64,000 bases of DNA from an uncultured Pelagibacteraceae bacterium. GTDB lineage: Bacteria > Pseudomonadota > Alphaproteobacteria > Pelagibacterales > Pelagibacteraceae. Under the pieces are notes generated by a model that worked only from the letters and a program-made list of their open reading frames with translations, was not told the DNA's origin and did not search any database. The number at the start of each line of letters is the position of its first letter. Position 1 is the first letter of the stretch. Position numbers and translations under genes: made by a program. Of this stretch, positions 37,139-45,571 are shown in pieces. The DNA is taken from positions 40,001 to 104,000 of the forward strand of contig CACMYJ010000001.1 of assembly GCA_902617895.1 (NCBI GenBank), in the 5' to 3' direction.

Positions 37139-37922
37139 CCTTGCATTTAAAAACGCAAAAAAAAAGAAGAGACCAGCCTTACTTACTTACACTGTTGCTG
37201 GCGATAGCTCAAAGAAGCAATCTTTAGAGATATTAAAAGCAATTTCAAATTATGCTGATATTTTAGAAGTAGGCGTACCTCATAACACTCCTGTTGCAGA
37301 TGGAGGCCAAATTCAAACTAGTGCATATAGAGCAATTAAAAATGGTATAAAGATGAATGATATTTTTAAAATTGTTAGCGATTTTAAAAAAACTAAAAAT
37401 TCAAAACCAGTAATATTGATGGGTTATTACAATATGATTTATCAATATGGTGAAAATAATTTTTTAAAAAAATGTAAAAAATCAGAAGTTAATGGTTTAA
37501 TAGTAGTTGATTTGCCATGGCCAGAAAATAAAATTTTTTCAAAGAAATGTAAAAAGAATGAAATTAATTTTATCCAACTATTGTCTCCTACAACTTCAAA
37601 TAAAAGACTTAAAAGTATTACAAAAGACTCTCATGATATGATTTATTATATAAGTATGTTATCTACTACGGGTGGAAAGCTAAAAGTTTCTCCCAAAAAA
37701 ATACTAGCTAATTATAATAAGATTAAAAAAATAAGTCCTAAAAAAAATTGTGTTATTGGTTTTGGGATTACTGAAAAAACTATTTCAAAGTTTAAAAATA
37801 CAGATGGACTTGTTGTTGGTAGTCAAATTTGCAAAGAAATTACTAGAAGTTTAAACAATAGACAAAATCCTGTCATAAATGTAAGTAAGATGGTTAATAA
37901 ACTTAGAAAAAAAATATCATGA
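37122..37922 (+). CDS. trpA: Tryptophan synthase alpha-like protein with altered loop
   Basis: The 266-residue TIM barrel would split indole-3-glycerol phosphate to indole. Both catalytic acids are kept (Glu49 and Asp60, same numbers as in Salmonella), as are GYYN, the phosphate-binding GFGI and VVGSQI. The strongly conserved loop PFSDPxADGPxIQ reads PHNTPVADGGQIQ (53-65), so Phe54, Ser55, Asp56 and Pro62 are all changed. The SVTGVTG loop is SMLSTTGGK. Asp56 normally bonds with Lys167 of TrpB, which is also lost here. It overlaps trpB by 17 bases and accD by four. Confidence 0.85.
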   Translation: MLNPISLAFKNAKKKKRPALLTYTVAGDSSKKQSLEILKAISNYADILEVGVPHNTPVADGGQIQTSAYRAIKNGIKMNDIFKIVSDFKKTKNSKPVILMGYYNMIYQYGENNFLKKCKKSEVNGLIVVDLPWPENKIFSKKCKKNEINFIQLLSPTTSNKRLKSITKDSHDMIYYISMLSTTGGKLKVSPKKILANYNKIKKISPKKNCVIGFGITEKTISKFKNTDGLVVGSQICKEITRSLNNRQNPVINVSKMVNKLRKKIS

Positions 37923-38848
37923 ATTGGTTAACAAAAGCTATAAATTTTGGAGAAAAAATAAAGAAGGTGCTTAGAAAAAGACCCTCGAAAGAAGATATAG
38001 CAAACTCAGATTGGACCAGTTGTTGTAAGGGTCCATTATTAAAAAAAGATTTAGAGAATAATTTATGGGTTTGCAATCTTTGTGGAAAGCATCATAGAAT
38101 TAGTTGTAGACAAAGGTTCGATATAGTCTTTGGAAAGAATGCATACCAAATTTTAGAATCTCCAATACCTACGGAAGATCCATTAAATTGGGTTGACACA
38201 AAATCTTACAGAGACAGGCTTAAGATTGCGAGGAAAAAGACAAACCAAAATTGTGCAGTTATGATTGCAAAAGGTAAAATAAATGGAATAGAAGTAACAG
38301 CAGGCGCAATAAATTTTGATTTTATTGGAGGTTCAGTTGGAGCAGCTGAGGGAGAAGCAATAATTTATGGAGTACAACATGCAATTGATAATCAAACACC
38401 TTACTTATTTTTTCCTTGTGGAGGTGGACAAAGAATGTTCGAGTCTACAATTGCTCTAGCAAATATGACTAGAACAACACTTGCCATAAACGAGCTTAAA
38501 AATAATAATTTACCTTACATAGTATGTTTTACGGATCCTACCGCTGGTGGAATAACTGCCTCTTTTGCAATGTTAGGGGATATTCATCTTGCAGAACCTG
38601 GATGTCTAATCGCCTTTGCGGGTAAAAGAGTAATTCAAGCGACTGTTAAAGAAGAATTAAGCTCTGATTTTCAAACAGCAGAATTTGTTGAGAAACATGG
38701 CTTTGTCGACAGAGTAGTACATAGAAAAGATATACAAAAAGAAGTTGGTAAACTTCTATCGATATTACTTAGAAAAAATTCTGATATACATTTAGAAAAT
38801 TTAAATGAAACTTCAGAAACTAATATCCAAACTAGAGAAGCATCATAA
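37919..38848 (+). CDS. accD: Acetyl-CoA carboxylase carboxyltransferase subunit beta
   Basis: This 309-residue protein partners AccA. It has the N-terminal zinc-finger region, then the crotonase-like fold with FIGGSVGAAEGEA, the region CGGGQRMFE (canonical SGGARMQE), TDPTAGGITASFAMLGD and the tail AEFVEKHGFVDRVVHRK. The zinc finger is unusual: the first CxxC pair (normally CPxC) appears as adjacent C35-C36, while C52 and C55 (CNLC) are normal. The gene overlaps trpA by four bases, and the next gene, folC, starts inside its last 44 bases; this order is standard in Proteobacteria. Confidence 0.93.
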   Translation: MNWLTKAINFGEKIKKVLRKRPSKEDIANSDWTSCCKGPLLKKDLENNLWVCNLCGKHHRISCRQRFDIVFGKNAYQILESPIPTEDPLNWVDTKSYRDRLKIARKKTNQNCAVMIAKGKINGIEVTAGAINFDFIGGSVGAAEGEAIIYGVQHAIDNQTPYLFFPCGGGQRMFESTIALANMTRTTLAINELKNNNLPYIVCFTDPTAGGITASFAMLGDIHLAEPGCLIAFAGKRVIQATVKEELSSDFQTAEFVEKHGFVDRVVHRKDIQKEVGKLLSILLRKNSDIHLENLNETSETNIQTREAS

Positions 38849-40070
38849 AAAAAAACTAGACTTATCTTTAGGAAGAACATTTAATCTACTAAAAAAACTG
38901 GGAAATCCACAAGATAAATTAAAAAATGTAGTCACCGTTGTTGGAACTAATGCAAAAGCAAGCATGTGCTATAGTCTTAAATCAATACTAAACCAATGTG
39001 GGTACAAAACTAATCTTTACACTTCTCCGCACCTTCTCTCTTATACAGAAAGATACGTTTTTGAAGATAAGGAGATCAATGAAGATAATTTAATAGAATT
39101 ACTGATTGATGTTGAAAAAACTTTAGGGGATGACAATGCAACATTATTTGAAATTTTAACATGTGCATTTATTAAAAATGCTGAAAATTTTAAAGATAAT
39201 ATTAATATTATAGAAGCAGGATTATTTCATCAATTTGATAGTACAAATGTATTTAAGGAAAATTTAATGACGCTTATTGGTGTCATTCACAATGATCACT
39301 TTCAATGGCTTGAAAATAAATCAATTGAAGGGGTAATATATGAAAAAACAGCTAAGCTTTTAAACTCAAATATATTTATTAATAAACAAGTAAATAATGA
39401 AATAAGAGATAAAATAGCAAATTCATTAGAAAAAAATACTTCTAACAAATATTTCTTTGGTAAAGATTTTAATATTGCAAGATCTGAAAATGGATTTATT
39501 CAATATCAAGATCAGTTAGGAGAATTAGTATTACCTGAACCAAGCATTCTTGGAGACCATCAGCTTTATAATATTAGTACCTCAATAGCTGCATCAAGAA
39601 AAATTTTTAATATTAAAGATGAACATATTAAAAATGGTGTAAAAAATATTTCATTAAAAGCAAGACTAGAAGAAATAAAATCTGGTAAATTAAAAGATAT
39701 TGCAGGTAATAATAAACTAATAATAGATGGTGGTCACAACATTAGCGCAAGTTTTTCTATCGCTAATTGGATTAAAAATCAAAGTGAAGAAGTAAATCTT
39801 ATCTTAGGTATGATGAAAGATAAAGAACATATAGAATTTGTAAAAGCTTTTGAAAATATAGTAAATTCAATTACCTTAATTGATATTCCTAATCAGAATG
39901 GTGCAATTTCAAAGGAAGATTTTAGAAAAAAGTTAAATAATTTAAAATTAAATTTGAAACTTTCTAACGGTATTGAAGAAAGTATAAAATCCTTATCAAA
40001 AAATAAAAATACTATTATACTCTGCTTAGGTTCACTATATCTTGCTGGAGAAATTTTAAGCTTAAATTAG
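38805..40070 (+). CDS. folC: FolC-like folylpolyglutamate/dihydrofolate synthase
   Basis: The 421-residue protein matches the Mur-ligase-like FolC family, which adds glutamate to dihydropteroate and to folates. The N-terminus (KKKLDLSLGRTFNLLKKLGNP) is characteristic and supports the start inside accD, since no other start codon is available before it. The ATP loop reads GTNAKAS instead of GTNGKGS, and the GLGGRLDATN block reads GLFHQFDSTN. LYTSPHLLSYTER, NDH and the C-terminal DGGHN are kept. These changes sit at nucleotide/metal-binding positions, so the activity may be modified, but no second folC is visible here. It converges on trxA with a four-base overlap. Confidence 0.88.
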   Translation: MKLQKLISKLEKHHKKKLDLSLGRTFNLLKKLGNPQDKLKNVVTVVGTNAKASMCYSLKSILNQCGYKTNLYTSPHLLSYTERYVFEDKEINEDNLIELLIDVEKTLGDDNATLFEILTCAFIKNAENFKDNINIIEAGLFHQFDSTNVFKENLMTLIGVIHNDHFQWLENKSIEGVIYEKTAKLLNSNIFINKQVNNEIRDKIANSLEKNTSNKYFFGKDFNIARSENGFIQYQDQLGELVLPEPSILGDHQLYNISTSIAASRKIFNIKDEHIKNGVKNISLKARLEEIKSGKLKDIAGNNKLIIDGGHNISASFSIANWIKNQSEEVNLILGMMKDKEHIEFVKAFENIVNSITLIDIPNQNGAISKEDFRKKLNNLKLNLKLSNGIEESIKSLSKNKNTIILCLGSLYLAGEILSLN

Positions 40071-40384
40071 ATATTTTCTTTTATCCAAGCAACAATTTCA
40101 CTTTTTGGAACCGCCCCAACCTTAGTTGAAACATGATTTCCGTCTTTCATCAAAATCATCGTAGGGATTCCTCGAACACCATATTTTGTTGGCGTATTTG
40201 GTTCTTCATCAATGTTATGTTTTGCTACAGATAATTGTTCAGACATTTCGTTTGAAATTTCCTCCAAGCTAGGAGCCACCATGTGGCATGGACCGCACCA
40301 TTCTGCCCAAAAATCACAAATTAATATCTTATTATCTTTAACTAATTGATCAAAACTCTCATCTGTAGATTTTACTGTTGCCAT
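40067..40384 (-). CDS. trxA: Thioredoxin
   Basis: This 105-residue protein is the general disulfide reductant of the cytoplasm. The active site WCGPC is at 29-33 within DFWAEWCGPCHMVAP, and the cis-proline is in RGIPTM. Length and fold pattern are those of a plain cytosolic thioredoxin with no signal peptide. It stands beside folC, as in many Alphaproteobacteria, but on the opposite strand. The 66-base stretch between the sbcB stop and its start holds its own promoter or a short spacer; nothing clear is visible. Confidence 0.96.
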   Translation of the reverse strand: MATVKSTDESFDQLVKDNKILICDFWAEWCGPCHMVAPSLEEISNEMSEQLSVAKHNIDEEPNTPTKYGVRGIPTMILMKDGNHVSTKVGAVPKSEIVAWIKENI

Positions 40385-40450
40385 ATAAGTTTTATATAAA
40401 TTAATTTTATTTATTCAATAGTTAAAAATGCGTAAATTGAATTTTATACA

Positions 40451-41884
40451 TCAAACATTCTCGTATTTTTTTTGAATAGACATTGCATAGGTATTAAATT
40501 CATCTAAGAGAGCTAATTTCTCGTTATCATTTTCATTAGTATATTTTTCTCTTAAAGTATCAATTTCATTATATAAAGTAGGTATTGTCCACCATTTCTC
40601 TTTTTTTTCGCTAAGTATTCTTTTAGCTATATCTCTTCTAATAGACTTGTACATAGAATTTGGAAGTATCTCCGGAGCTTCTTGAAATATAATTTTTTTA
40701 CCAAAACTAACTAATCTATCATCTTCAAACTTATCAAGTAAATTTAATTTCTCTTTCCATGGTGCTTCATGCCAACTTGGGAACAAGGCAGTATCTTTAT
40801 TTGATGTAAATTTTGAATAAATACTTTCCTCTGCATATATATCTTCTTGAGATTTTGATTGTTCTTTTTCTTCTGCAACTTCGCGAAGTGCAGTTAAAAT
40901 ATTTTGAGAAAACTGTTCGTTATTTTGAACAAACTCCGCTCTTTTTTTAATTACGTTCTTATCTAGTTTATTATATGGCTCAATATTCAAACCATATTTT
41001 GCATCAATTATTATTGGCGCTTTATTTGATCTAACTGTTCTTAAAAACTTAGGTGTTTTTTTCATCTCAGTTTTTAATTCATTTATAGATTTATTGATCA
41101 ATGGTTGAATTTCTGTTCTAAGATCTATTGTGTAGTACCATCCTTGATAAATAGGATGCATACAATGTTTTGCATGTAACGGTACAACTAAATGAAGTCT
41201 AGACTTTCCATAATAATATTCATTTAAAGTTATAATTTCTCCTTTTTTTATTATAGTTTCAGTGTTAGATTTATTTGCCGTGCTTAAAAAAGATTTCCAA
41301 GTATGTTCTTGTTTTTCTTTTACAATTTTCAAAACTTTTGCAGTAAGTTCTGCATCGGCTAATGCGGAGTGAGCATCACTTGCATCTATACCTTGCATTT
41401 GAGCTAAAGAGGCTAGTTTAAAAACAGGATTGTTTTTTTCATTAATTTCAGTTTCTAAAACTGTAGGATCTACTGCATATGCAGCTCTTGCAATATTTAT
41501 TCCATCATGTCTTGTATTGGGAGCAGAATTTGTCAAATAAGGATACCTAATACTTTTAAAGAACTCTTTTCTTATCATTTCTTCATCAAAATTTAAGCTA
41601 CTCCATCCCAAAAAAATAGCAGGGCTCCATTTCTTGAAAATTTTTTCGACCTGTCCTAACATTTGGTAATGGCTTAGATTTGTTTGAGTAAGTTGTTTAA
41701 TTGATGTCTTATTAACAATTAATGCTGCAGCTTGAAAAATCTCAGTTTCATGAAGTCTACATCTAAGATTAAATCTATCTTTTTCTTTAAAATTCTCATC
41801 AAATAGTATTCCCCCAATTTCTATAATGCTACCAAAGTCAGTGCTAGCACTCGATGATTCTATGTCCCAAATTGCTAAATTCAT
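40451..41884 (-). CDS. sbcB: Exodeoxyribonuclease I-like 3'-5' exonuclease
   Basis: The 477-residue protein aligns with ExoI across its length. The DEDDh exonuclease domain has D7 and E9 (AIWDIESSS), the second Asp in GWSSLNFDEE and the HSALADAE motif with catalytic His and Asp. The long C-terminal region shared with ExoI follows (PLHAKHCMHPIYQGWYYTIDL; KAPIIIDAKYGLN; IRRDIAKRILSE). ExoI degrades single-stranded DNA in repair and recombination. It is best known from Gammaproteobacteria. Two other DNA-processing genes lie just upstream on the same strand, 124 bases away. Confidence 0.87.
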   Translation of the reverse strand: MNLAIWDIESSSASTDFGSIIEIGGILFDENFKEKDRFNLRCRLHETEIFQAAALIVNKTSIKQLTQTNLSHYQMLGQVEKIFKKWSPAIFLGWSSLNFDEEMIRKEFFKSIRYPYLTNSAPNTRHDGINIARAAYAVDPTVLETEINEKNNPVFKLASLAQMQGIDASDAHSALADAELTAKVLKIVKEKQEHTWKSFLSTANKSNTETIIKKGEIITLNEYYYGKSRLHLVVPLHAKHCMHPIYQGWYYTIDLRTEIQPLINKSINELKTEMKKTPKFLRTVRSNKAPIIIDAKYGLNIEPYNKLDKNVIKKRAEFVQNNEQFSQNILTALREVAEEKEQSKSQEDIYAEESIYSKFTSNKDTALFPSWHEAPWKEKLNLLDKFEDDRLVSFGKKIIFQEAPEILPNSMYKSIRRDIAKRILSEKKEKWWTIPTLYNEIDTLREKYTNENDNEKLALLDEFNTYAMSIQKKYENV

Positions 41885-42008
41885 ATTATAAACATCAAAT
41901 TAGCTATGTTTTGACGAGTTTTTGGAAAGTTTTTTAAGACTAAACCTTTGCATCTAAACAAGTAGCTTCTAGTTAGTTTTCTTAGTTCTATGTATTGGTC
42001 GGTTAAAG

Positions 42009-42695
42009 TCAAGCTATATTATTCATCTCGTAAAATTTTTTAACTCTTCCCATAAATAAATTTTGATACATCTCTAATTCTGCACCTTCAATTTTAAATT
42101 CTTGAAATAGAATATCTTTTGTACAGAGTAAGATTATCCCTGATTTCATTTTTGTTCCATGTACGACATCGTGAGCCAAAGTATATGCTCCAAGTTGCAA
42201 GAAATAATCTTGAATATAATCTGTTTTTTTAGGTTTATTGCTCTGCTTAAAATCTATTATGACATCTTTGCCCTGATAAATTCCAATTAAATCTGCAGTT
42301 CCAGCATATTGCTCTGGATAATAAATAGTTTCTTCCATCCCATAAATTTCATCTAATTTATTATTTACCCCCTTTTCAATTATTTCTTTGGCCATATTTT
42401 TGTATTGTTCATTACTTTCAAAAAAGCTTTCATTTATCCTGCCTCTTAAGTAATCTTCAATATAAGAGTGCATTGACGTTCCTCTTGAAGATGCCTCAGT
42501 TTTAATTCTATTTGCTTCCTTAATACCTACCCTTTCTTGCCAATTTTTGATGGCTGCCTTTTCCTCTTCGGATTTAGTAGCACTTAAGATTGTAGTAACA
42601 CTTGGTAGTTTTTCCTCACCTAAGGAGTATTTTCTATATCCATCCTCAATTGACCTTGTAGATTTTGGATAAATAAATTTATTACTCCATTTCAT
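42009..42695 (-). CDS. PD-(D/E)XK exonuclease, MGME1/phage-type
   Basis: The 228-residue protein has the nuclease core: SSRGTSMHSYIEDYL with the His region, the metal site GTADLIGIYQG followed by VIIDFKQS (the D...DxK arrangement), and the downstream QLGAYTLA (QxxxY) typical of RecB-like nucleases. The best fit is the small group that includes the mitochondrial single-strand exonuclease MGME1 and phage exonucleases. It ends 124 bases before exonuclease I and starts 11 bases after rmuC, so the three may share a transcript. Phage ancestry is possible but not shown. Confidence 0.8.
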   Translation of the reverse strand: MKWSNKFIYPKSTRSIEDGYRKYSLGEEKLPSVTTILSATKSEEEKAAIKNWQERVGIKEANRIKTEASSRGTSMHSYIEDYLRGRINESFFESNEQYKNMAKEIIEKGVNNKLDEIYGMEETIYYPEQYAGTADLIGIYQGKDVIIDFKQSNKPKKTDYIQDYFLQLGAYTLAHDVVHGTKMKSGIILLCTKDILFQEFKIEGAELEMYQNLFMGRVKKFYEMNNIA

Positions 42696-42706
42696 TCATT
42701 TAGGCT

Positions 42707-43807
42707 TTAAGAAACTTTTCGTTTTTCATCCTGACCATAACCAGAAATTGGAGATGGAGAACTTGGATCTGGATCATCGTCATCATTAGGATTTTTTATT
42801 GAGTCGATACTTCTGTTTATTGCTCTAGCATCTTTACCAAAACTATCAACTACCGACATTGCTTCTTCTAATTTTTTTCTTAAAACTAAAACGTTGTTAA
42901 AATGCATGTTAAATCTGGTGCTTATTTTTTTTAAATGATCATATATTTCAGATGCATGCTTTTTAATTCGTAAGCTCTGAAATCCCATATGGAGTGATTG
43001 TAAGTAACCAGATAAATTATTAGGGCCCATGATAGTTACTTTATATTTCTTCATTAATTCTTGAGTTAATAATTCTTTTGTAGATGGATCTTGATAATTA
43101 GCTAATTCTAAAAATAAACTTTCAGTTGGCGCATAAACAATCGCAAAATCTGTCGTTTTTGGTGGGACGATATATTTTTCGTTCACGCTTTTAGCCTTTT
43201 CTTTAAAAGCTCTAGCGAGTTTAGTTCTTGCATCAGCCATAGCTTTTTTGTCATCTTCCTGATGAGCATCTTGGATGGCCTTAAATCTTTCAACTGGAAA
43301 GTGGCTATCAACTGGAACCAAAATCCCATCTTGAAGTTTAATTGCAAATTCAACATTTTCACCCGTGTCTTCTTTCATTTTTACATTTGATGAATATTGA
43401 GATGCTGGCAACAAATCCTTGATCAGGGAGCCCAAACTAAACTCGGCTAAGGTTCCATACTTTTTAACACCTGCCAATATTTGATTAATGCCCTTCTGAC
43501 TTTCATTCAAATTTTCAACTTGGGCATTAAAGGAAGCTACTTTTTGATCTACTTGAGTTAAAGCATTCGTCATATCTTTTGTTACACCTGATGAAAGATT
43601 ATTAAAAGAAGTAGCCATTGAGTTCATAGTGCTATTTATTGTTGTATTTAAAGACTCTTTTAAATTTATAATTTCTTGATTTAGCCTTTGAATCTCCTGA
43701 TTTTCCTTTTCATTATGAAATTCATTCTTTGATTTAAAATTCAAATATATAATTAATACTGAACTAATAAGTGAGAGTGAAAGTAAAACAAGAATTATAG
43801 TATTCAT
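42707..43807 (-). CDS. rmuC: DNA recombination protein RmuC
   Basis: The 366-residue protein begins with a membrane segment (3-23) and a coiled-coil region (about 30-110), then the RmuC domain with LAEFSLGSLIKDLLPASQY, the PVDSHFPVERF block, PPKTTDFAIVYAPTESLF and a region of GFQSLRIKKHASEIYDHL. RmuC limits DNA inversions and rearrangements in E. coli, and its core resembles nucleases. The end is acidic and Pro/Ser-rich. It is the first of the rmuC-nuclease-exonuclease I set, 44 bases after hisG. Confidence 0.9.
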   Translation of the reverse strand: MNTIILVLLSLSLISSVLIIYLNFKSKNEFHNEKENQEIQRLNQEIINLKESLNTTINSTMNSMATSFNNLSSGVTKDMTNALTQVDQKVASFNAQVENLNESQKGINQILAGVKKYGTLAEFSLGSLIKDLLPASQYSSNVKMKEDTGENVEFAIKLQDGILVPVDSHFPVERFKAIQDAHQEDDKKAMADARTKLARAFKEKAKSVNEKYIVPPKTTDFAIVYAPTESLFLELANYQDPSTKELLTQELMKKYKVTIMGPNNLSGYLQSLHMGFQSLRIKKHASEIYDHLKKISTRFNMHFNNVLVLRKKLEEAMSVVDSFGKDARAINRSIDSIKNPNDDDDPDPSSPSPISGYGQDEKRKVS

Positions 43808-43851
43808 GATTCGTAGGATATACGTGAAATTTTAAAATTCAATTAGAAAAG

Positions 43852-44529
43852 CTAAGAACTAAGTAAATTTAAAATTTTCTTTAAACCAATTTGGTTACTT
43901 GATTTTTTATTCGACATTAAGATTGCTGTACTTTTAAGAATATTTCCATCCTTTAAAATTCTTAAATTGTTAGCTTTTAAAGTCTCTCCTGTACTGGTTA
44001 TATCGGTTAAAATCTCAGATGAACCAGTAAATGGATATACCTCAGTTGCTCCAAGAGAAGGCACTAATTTAAATTGAGTTACTCCTTTTGAAAATAAAAA
44101 TTCTTTGGTCAAATTTGGATATTTTGTTGCAACTCTTAATCTACTTTTCTTATTATCTTTAAAATCAAAAGATATTTCCTCTAAATCAGCAAGTGTTTGG
44201 ACATCTATCCACTCGTCAGGAACAGCTACGACTAAAGTCGCATTTCCATAATCGAGTTTTTTATTAATGGTAACTTTATTTTGAACATTTAATTCAGACT
44301 CTTTTAATAAATCATAGCCTGAAAATCCTATATCTAAAGATTCGTCCCCTAATCTTTCTATAATTTCTCTTGCATGCAGATATACTATTTTAATTTTTTT
44401 ATTTCCTTTTATATATCCAAAAAGGTCTCTTTCTCCTCTTTCTGATAAGATTTTAAGATTTTTATTTTTAAAAATACTTAAAGTATCTTTTCTAAGTCTA
44501 CCTTTGCTAGGGATACCGATTTTAATCAT
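43852..44529 (-). CDS. hisG: ATP phosphoribosyltransferase, short catalytic form
   Basis: The 225-residue enzyme starts histidine synthesis from ATP and PRPP. It has the N-terminal IGIPSKGRLRKDTL and the PRPP loop near ITSTGETLKANNLRIL. It lacks the ~80-residue regulatory domain of long HisG, so it needs HisZ as a regulatory partner. hisZ directly precedes it and overlaps by eight bases, consistent with the hetero-octameric HisG-HisZ enzyme. It belongs to the tRNA-His-hisS-hisZ-hisG cluster. Confidence 0.95.
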   Translation of the reverse strand: MIKIGIPSKGRLRKDTLSIFKNKNLKILSERGERDLFGYIKGNKKIKIVYLHAREIIERLGDESLDIGFSGYDLLKESELNVQNKVTINKKLDYGNATLVVAVPDEWIDVQTLADLEEISFDFKDNKKSRLRVATKYPNLTKEFLFSKGVTQFKLVPSLGATEVYPFTGSSEILTDITSTGETLKANNLRILKDGNILKSTAILMSNKKSSNQIGLKKILNLLSS

Positions 44530-45571
44530 TTAAATTTATTGCACCTCCAACAGCTGGAACCTTTATTTTAGAACCTAAATCACTAATAAGATTGTCATAA
44601 CGGCCACCATTTACCTCAATTTTTTTTGATTTTATCTTTGTTTGAATTTTAAAAACCATTCCTGTGTAATATTCCAAATGTCTACCGAATGAAGATGAAA
44701 AATTTACATTTAACTTTGAAACTTTATCTGTAGTTATTGGAAAATAATTCTTTCCAACACTAAGATTTATTTTATTTTGTTTAAAAAAAGTATTTAGGGT
44801 AGTTGCTGCTCTACTCATAGTACAACTAATTTTTAAATAATCTCTAATAATTTTTACAACATTTTGGCCTTTTATTTGTCTTCTAGGATCTTTAATTTTA
44901 TTATCAAACCTTAATAAAATTTCGTTTAAAGTTCGACCTGCAATATTTCTATCTTGATTTTGTTTAACCATTTTTAAATATCTTTTTTTATCCAACTCAA
45001 CTACTGTTTCATCTACATCTGAGTTAGTCTCTAAACGCTTCAACAATTCATTAAAATAATTTTCTCTCCAAAAATGTCTTTGTAATCTAAGCCTCCATCT
45101 TTTTGGAATATCTAATTTATTTATTAGTAAGTGAAAAATTTCAACATTCCCAATTGTAATATTTCCAGTTTTGTATCTAAATTTATTTATAACTTTAATA
45201 CTTGTATCTATGATTTTTTTATCATCTCTTTTCTCATCTTTTGATCCTAAAATCTCAAAACCTATTTGATCTCTTATAATCTTATCAGTTTTTTTCTGAA
45301 CTTTTCTAAATGCTTGTCCGCTGTAAAAAACTTTTGAGGATTTCTTATTTTTTTGATTAATATATTTAATACATGACGCAACAGTTAAATCTGGTCTTAA
45401 ACAAATTTCTTTTCCATTCTGATCAGCAAATGAAAAAATTAAACTTCTAAATGACTCGCCAGATCTCTCAAGAATTAAATTGGTAGGTATGACTGTATCT
45501 AAATCGATGTAATCAAATCCACTCGATTTTAAAGATTTAAGAATATTTTCAGACAAGTTTTTTGACTTCAT
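44522..45571 (-). CDS. hisZ: ATP phosphoribosyltransferase regulatory subunit
   Basis: The 349-residue protein is a paralogue of histidyl-tRNA synthetase that has lost aminoacylation and regulates short HisG. The class II core is visible: FSFADQNGKEICLRPDLTVASCIKYI, FYSGQAFRKVQ, DQIGFEILGSKD and a late motif (NGGRYDNLISDLG, KVPAVGGAINLND). There is no anticodon-binding domain after it, as expected for HisZ. It overlaps the end of hisS by 23 bases and hisG by eight, so this looks like a coupled operon in which synthetase and paralogue are adjacent. Confidence 0.92.
   Translation of the reverse strand: MKSKNLSENILKSLKSSGFDYIDLDTVIPTNLILERSGESFRSLIFSFADQNGKEICLRPDLTVASCIKYINQKNKKSSKVFYSGQAFRKVQKKTDKIIRDQIGFEILGSKDEKRDDKKIIDTSIKVINKFRYKTGNITIGNVEIFHLLINKLDIPKRWRLRLQRHFWRENYFNELLKRLETNSDVDETVVELDKKRYLKMVKQNQDRNIAGRTLNEILLRFDNKIKDPRRQIKGQNVVKIIRDYLKISCTMSRAATTLNTFFKQNKINLSVGKNYFPITTDKVSKLNVNFSSSFGRHLEYYTGMVFKIQTKIKSKKIEVNGGRYDNLISDLGSKIKVPAVGGAINLND

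Noticed and set aside
41885-42008. 124-base gap between exonuclease I and the MGME1-like nuclease, checked for a tRNA or small RNA
   Set aside because: No cloverleaf, strong hairpin or open frame was found.
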